This document shows positions 60,533-64,000 of a stretch of 64,000 bases of DNA, one piece after another. The number at the start of each line of letters is the position of its first letter. Within the stretch, counting starts at the first letter, position 1. The stretch lies in contig NZ_JOII01000002.1 of the NCBI RefSeq assembly GCF_000719955.1, forward strand, positions 287,159 to 351,158, in the 5' to 3' direction. The notes under the pieces were generated by a model. That model did not search any database and had not been told where the DNA came from. It saw nothing but the letters and a program-made list of their open reading frames with translations. This DNA is from Streptomyces albidoflavus (GTDB taxonomy: Bacteria > Actinomycetota > Actinomycetes > Streptomycetales > Streptomycetaceae). The translations under genes and the position numbers were made by a program.

Positions 60533-63028
60533 TCAGCGCCCGGCGCTGTCCACCACGGCCGCCCACTCGTCCAGCAGGGCTTCGGCCGACTCGTCGTCCG
60601 GCCCCTCGGCCCACAGGTGGGTGACGGCCTCGGCCCGGTCGGGCAGGACCATCACCCAGCGCCCGTCGGCCTCGACGACCCGGACGCCGTCCGTGGTGTC
60701 CACGTACCGGTCGCCGGCCGCCTCGACCACCCGCCGCATGACCAGGCCCTTGACGGCCCACGGGGTGGCGAGGTCGCGCTTGAGGACGTGGGCGCGCGGG
60801 ATGCGGGCGTCGATCTGGCTGAGGGTGAGCTGGGTCCTCGCCACCAGACCGATGAGCCGTACGAACGCGGCGGTGCCGTCGAAGACGCTGCTGAACTCGG
60901 GGACGATGAAGCCGCCCCGGCCGTCGCCGCCGAAGATCGTCGCCTCGTCCCGGCCGACCCGGGTGAGGTCGTCGGGCGAGGTGGTCGTCCACTCGACCTG
61001 CGTGCCGTGGTACGCGGCGACCTGCTCGGCGATGCGCGTGGTGGTGACGGGCAGCGCCACCCGCCCGCTGCGCCGGTCGGCCGCGACCAGGTCGAGCATG
61101 ACCAGCAGAGCCCGGTCGTCCTCGACGATCCGGCCCTTCTCGTCCACGAGCGAGAGCCGCTCGCCGACGGGGTCGAACCGGACGCCGAAGGCGGCCCGCG
61201 CGGAGGCCACTATCTCGCCGAGGCGTACCAGTCCGGCCCGGCGGCTCTCGGCGGTCTCGGTCGGCCGGGACTCGTCGAGCCCCGGGTTGATGGTGAGCGC
61301 GTCGACACCGAGCCGCCCCAGCAGGCTGGGCAGGACCAGTCCGGCACTGCCGTTGGAGGCGTCGACGACGACCTTGAGCCCGGAGTCGGCGATCCCGCTG
61401 GTGTCGACGTTGCGCAGCAGCGAGCCGGTGTACGAGTCGAAGACGCTTGACGGGAAGTGCAGGTCGCCGATCTCCCCGGGGAAGGCACGCCGGTACTCCT
61501 GGCGGGCGTAGACCCGGTCCAGCTTGCGCTGGCTGCCCTGGGAGAGGTCGCCTCCCCGCCCGTCGAAGAACATGATGTCGACGGAGTCGGGGACACCCGG
61601 CGTGGTCCGGATCATGATGCCGCCGGCGCTGCCGCGCGCCGTCTGCTGCCGGGCGACGGGCAGCGGCACGTTCTCCAGGTCGCGTACGTCGATGGCGCTG
61701 GCCTGGAGGGCGGAGATGACCGCCCGCTTGAGGGCGCGGGCGCCTCGCGAGTGGTCACGGGCGGTGGTGACCGTCGAGCCCTTCTTGAGGGTGGTGGCGT
61801 ACGCGCCGGCGAGGCGGACCGCGAGTTCGGGGGTGATCTCGACGTTGAGGATGCCGGAGACGCCGCGGGCGCCGAAGAGGTGCGCCTGGCCGCGCGACTC
61901 CCAGATGACCGAGGTGTTGACGAAGGCGCCGGCCTCGATGGTCTTGAAGGGGTAGACGCGGACGTTGCCCTGGATGATCGACTCTTCGCCGATGAAGCAC
62001 TCGTCGCCGATGACGGCGCCGTCCTCGATCCGGGCGGCCCGCATCACGTCGGTGTTCTTGCCGATCACGCAGCCGCGCAGGTTGCTCTGCTGCCCGATGT
62101 AGACGTTGTCGTGCACGACCGTCTTGTGGAGGAAGGAGCCGCTCTTGACCACCACGTTGGAGCCGATGACGGTGTCCTCGCGGATCTCGGCGCCCGCCTC
62201 GACCTTGGCGTAGTCACCGATGTACACCGGTCCGCGCAGCACCGCGTCGGGGTGGACGTCGGCGCCCTCGGCGACCCAGACGCCGGGCGAGATCTCGAAT
62301 CCGTCGAGTTCGACGTCGACCTTGCCCTCCAGGACGTCGGCCTGGGCCTTCACATAGCTCTCGTGGGTGCCGACGTCCTCCCAGTAGCCCTCGGCGACAT
62401 AGCCGTAGATGGGCTTGCCTTCCTTCATCAGCTGCGGGAAGACGTCGCCGGACCAGTCGACGGAGGTGTCGGCCTCGACGTAGTCGAAGACCTCCGGCTC
62501 CATGACGTAGATGCCCGTGTTGACGGTGTCGGAGAAGACCTGGCCCCAGGTCGGCTTCTCCAGGAAACGCTCCACCTTGCCGTCGTCGTCGACGATGGTG
62601 ATGCCGAATTCCAGTGGATTGGGGACGCGGGTCAGACAGACCGTGACCAGGGCGCCCTTCTCCTTGTGGAAGGCGATGAGATCGGTGAGGTCGAAATCGG
62701 TGAGTGCGTCGCCGGAAATGACGAGGAAGGCGTCGTCCTTGAGGGCTTCCTCCGCGTTCTTGACGCTGCCGGCTGTCCCGAGTGGCTTCTCCTCATTGGC
62801 ATAGGTGAGTTCCATCCCGAGTTCTTCGCCGTCACCGAAATAGTTCCTGACGAGCGAGGCCAGGAACTGGACGGTGACCACGGTCTCGGAGAGCCCGTGC
62901 CGTTTGAGCAGCCTGAGCACGTGCTCCATGATGGGCCGGTTGACCACCGGCAGGAGCGGCTTGGGCATGCTTGAGGTCATGGGGCGAAGACGGGTGCCTT
63001 CGCCTCCGGCCATTACGACGGCCTTCAT
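60533..63028 (-). CDS. manC: Mannose-1-phosphate guanylyltransferase fused to degenerate phosphomannomutase domain
   Basis: Fusion of 831 residues. Nucleotidyltransferase (1-235) with GGEGTRLRP at 8-16 and a left-handed hexapeptide helix (about 240-375) make GDP-mannose from mannose-1-phosphate and GTP. Residues about 385-831 have the fold of a phosphohexomutase, but its catalytic motifs have changed: TASHNP is RTTPGVP at 474-480, the metal loop DGDADR is DPVGER at 619-624, and GGExSGH is GGDGRGG at 700-706. So the second half is probably regulatory or structural. GDP-mannose feeds glycan and lipid mannosylation. AAGGAGGAC precedes the ATG. Confidence 0.88.
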   Translation of the reverse strand: MKAVVMAGGEGTRLRPMTSSMPKPLLPVVNRPIMEHVLRLLKRHGLSETVVTVQFLASLVRNYFGDGEELGMELTYANEEKPLGTAGSVKNAEEALKDDAFLVISGDALTDFDLTDLIAFHKEKGALVTVCLTRVPNPLEFGITIVDDDGKVERFLEKPTWGQVFSDTVNTGIYVMEPEVFDYVEADTSVDWSGDVFPQLMKEGKPIYGYVAEGYWEDVGTHESYVKAQADVLEGKVDVELDGFEISPGVWVAEGADVHPDAVLRGPVYIGDYAKVEAGAEIREDTVIGSNVVVKSGSFLHKTVVHDNVYIGQQSNLRGCVIGKNTDVMRAARIEDGAVIGDECFIGEESIIQGNVRVYPFKTIEAGAFVNTSVIWESRGQAHLFGARGVSGILNVEITPELAVRLAGAYATTLKKGSTVTTARDHSRGARALKRAVISALQASAIDVRDLENVPLPVARQQTARGSAGGIMIRTTPGVPDSVDIMFFDGRGGDLSQGSQRKLDRVYARQEYRRAFPGEIGDLHFPSSVFDSYTGSLLRNVDTSGIADSGLKVVVDASNGSAGLVLPSLLGRLGVDALTINPGLDESRPTETAESRRAGLVRLGEIVASARAAFGVRFDPVGERLSLVDEKGRIVEDDRALLVMLDLVAADRRSGRVALPVTTTRIAEQVAAYHGTQVEWTTTSPDDLTRVGRDEATIFGGDGRGGFIVPEFSSVFDGTAAFVRLIGLVARTQLTLSQIDARIPRAHVLKRDLATPWAVKGLVMRRVVEAAGDRYVDTTDGVRVVEADGRWVMVLPDRAEAVTHLWAEGPDDESAEALLDEWAAVVDSAGR

Positions 63029-63142
63029 GTCGGAAGCGTCCTCCTTGAAGAGACGACGGTCTTGCCGACTTCACCCGGCCGGTCCGGCCCGCGACTAGGT
63101 ATGGCGCGGACCATCAGCCTTACGGCCGCCCAATGGCGGGGC

Positions 63143-63751
63143 TCAATCGGCCGTGGCGTCCGCCCGGACAAGCCGGCGGACCTGGACCACGTAGAGAATC
63201 CCTGCCCACCAGTAGAGGGTTGTACCCCATCCTGCGAACGCCCATCCGAAAACAGCTGCGAGGGACGCGAGCCAGCTGCCGCCCTCGCTGAGGAGCAGCA
63301 GCGGAAACGCGTACATCAAGTTGAAGGTAGCGGCCTTCCCCAGAAAGTTCACCTGGGGAGGCGGATAACCGTGGCGTCGGAGGATGCCCACCATGACCAG
63401 CAGCATCAGTTCGCGGGCGAGGAGGAGGCCGGTGAGCCACCAGGGCAGGATCTCCCGCCAGGTGAGGCCGACCAGCGTCGAGAGGATGTACAGCCGGTCC
63501 GCGGCCGGGTCCAGCAGCCGGCCCAGGCGGCTGATCTGGTTCCAGCGCCTGGCCAGCTTCCCGTCCAGGTAGTCGCTGACGCCGCTCAGGGCGAGCACCA
63601 GCAGCGCCCAGCCGTCACTGTTCGGGCCGCCGAAGACGGGCCGGAGGATGAGCCACAGGAACAGCGGTACGCCGACCAGGCGGGCCATGCTGAGGACGTT
63701 GGGGATGGTGAGGACCCGGTCCGTCTGGACCCGAGTCTCCTGGACCTCCAC
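63143..63751 (-). CDS. CDP-alcohol phosphatidyltransferase, likely cardiolipin synthase
   Basis: Membrane enzyme of 202 residues with five or six hydrophobic segments. The catalytic motif is complete, DYLDGKLARR followed by GRLLDPAADR (four Asp and Gly), which transfers a phosphatidyl group from CDP-diacylglycerol to an alcohol. The S. coelicolor gene at this position (SCO1389), next to manC, is a eukaryote-type cardiolipin synthase acting on phosphatidylglycerol, so that is the likely role. GTG 63751 is supported by AGGAGG at seven bases; a TTG at 63781 is the longer option. Confidence 0.88.
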   Translation of the reverse strand: MEVQETRVQTDRVLTIPNVLSMARLVGVPLFLWLILRPVFGGPNSDGWALLVLALSGVSDYLDGKLARRWNQISRLGRLLDPAADRLYILSTLVGLTWREILPWWLTGLLLARELMLLVMVGILRRHGYPPPQVNFLGKAATFNLMYAFPLLLLSEGGSWLASLAAVFGWAFAGWGTTLYWWAGILYVVQVRRLVRADATAD

Positions 63752-63866
63752 CCGGGGGCCTCCTGTGGTGTAACGCGCCAATGTTGCCCCCCGACCTTAC
63801 CCCCCGGCCCGCGCTCCCTTCACAGAGGGGGCACAAGTCCCCCTGAATGCCGCTGAACGCAGAAAT

Positions 63867-63915
63867 GCCTCGGGCCCTGGAAACCTGTTTTCACAAGGTT
63901 CCCAGGGCCCGAGGC
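63867..63915 (-). terminator. rrn operon terminator
   Basis: Long hairpin nine bases past the 5S rRNA 3' end: GCCTCGGGCCCTGG (63867-63880) pairs with the complementary arm at 63902-63915, and the inner AACCT/AGGTT pairs extend it. The minus-strand sequence beyond is relatively T-rich (ATTTCTGCG). Characteristic end of a Streptomyces rRNA operon. Confidence 0.85.
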
Positions 63916-63923
63916 CAAAGAAA

Positions 63924-64000
63924 GTTCGGCGGCGTCCTACTCTCCCACAGGGTCCCCCCTGCAGTACCATCGGCGCTGTAAGGCTTAGCTTCCGGGTTCG
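63924..64000 (-). rRNA. rrf: 5S ribosomal RNA, 3' part (continues beyond window)
   Basis: The reverse complement of 63924-64000 is the 3' two-thirds of a streptomycete 5S rRNA, with the conserved GAACCCGGAAGCTAAGCC and GATGGTACTGC blocks and the 3' end GGACGCCGCCGAAC. The remaining 23S-proximal part lies past 64000. A terminator follows at 63867-63915. So the rRNA operon is on the minus strand to the right of this window, with 5S last. Confidence 0.97.

Overview
The window is a stretch of Streptomyces (or close relative) chromosome. GC content is very high throughout, codons end almost always in G or C, GTG and TTG starts are common, many genes are leaderless, and several genes are streptomycete signatures: a divergent EF-Tu3, a DUF5999 protein, a riboswitch-controlled gcvP, and the MerR / DUF151 / FtsR / FHA / DUF881 / Sbp block. 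From memory, and unchecked, the order resembles the S. coelicolor interval from tuf3 (SCO1321) through fabG pair (SCO1345/1346) and gcvP (SCO1378) to manC and cardiolipin synthase (SCO1388/1389). I see no insertion sequence, prophage, CRISPR array, tRNA or biosynthetic gene cluster; the region looks like vertically inherited core chromosome with accessory regulators and transporters.

Layout. 1-3,050: truncated ArgP-like LysR regulator, its divergent LysE/ArgO exporter, and an MFS pump under an ArsR-type regulator. 3,173-13,230: tuf3 with a leader ORF and hairpin, small membrane and metabolic genes (TVP38-like protein, methyltransferase, DUF4230, UppP, VOC protein, Orn/Lys/Arg decarboxylase, zinc alcohol dehydrogenase, SnoaL-like protein). 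13,290-25,180: apolipoprotein N-acyltransferase, a Gfo/Idh dehydrogenase and FAD monooxygenase pair under a divergent TetR gene with twin operators, a lipoprotein, TPR protein, uracil-DNA glycosylase, solute-binding protein, two SDR/FabG genes, a HipA-like kinase with DUF3037 partner, and a Rieske protein. 25,259-33,445: flavin amine oxidase, amidase with a TetR regulator and AT-rich operator, then a light/redox signalling block (bacteriophytochrome kinase, Rcp1-type response regulator, SpoIIE phosphatase). 33,582-44,854: LysR, MocR, three EamA transporters, a PNPOx-like protein, PadR, an S1-repeat protein, GNAT, PhzF and CPBP protease. 45,020-53,800: vWA/solute-binding fusion, GCS2-type ligase, small proteins, gcvP with its glycine riboswitch and a PRC-barrel protein. 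53,806-64,000: dinB, the conserved MerR-DUF151-FtsR-FHA block, DUF881-Sbp-DUF881, a GDP-mannose pyrophosphorylase fused to a degenerate phosphomannomutase domain, a cardiolipin-synthase-type phosphatidyltransferase, and the 3' part of a 5S rRNA with the rrn terminator.

Themes. Translational coupling by ATGA, GTGA or TTGA overlaps links MFS/ArsR, dehydrogenase/monooxygenase, HipA/DUF3037, response regulator/phosphatase and DUF881/Sbp/DUF881. At least ten genes have a -10 hexamer six or seven bases before the start codon, the hallmark of leaderless transcription. Regulator-gene pairs carry visible operators. The best candidates for undescribed biology are: the leader peptide plus ribosome-site-masking hairpin before an EamA transporter (38,612-38,761), the leader ORF and hairpin before tuf3, the HipA-like kinase/DUF3037 pair, and the phytochrome locus whose kinase and response regulator overlap tail to tail.
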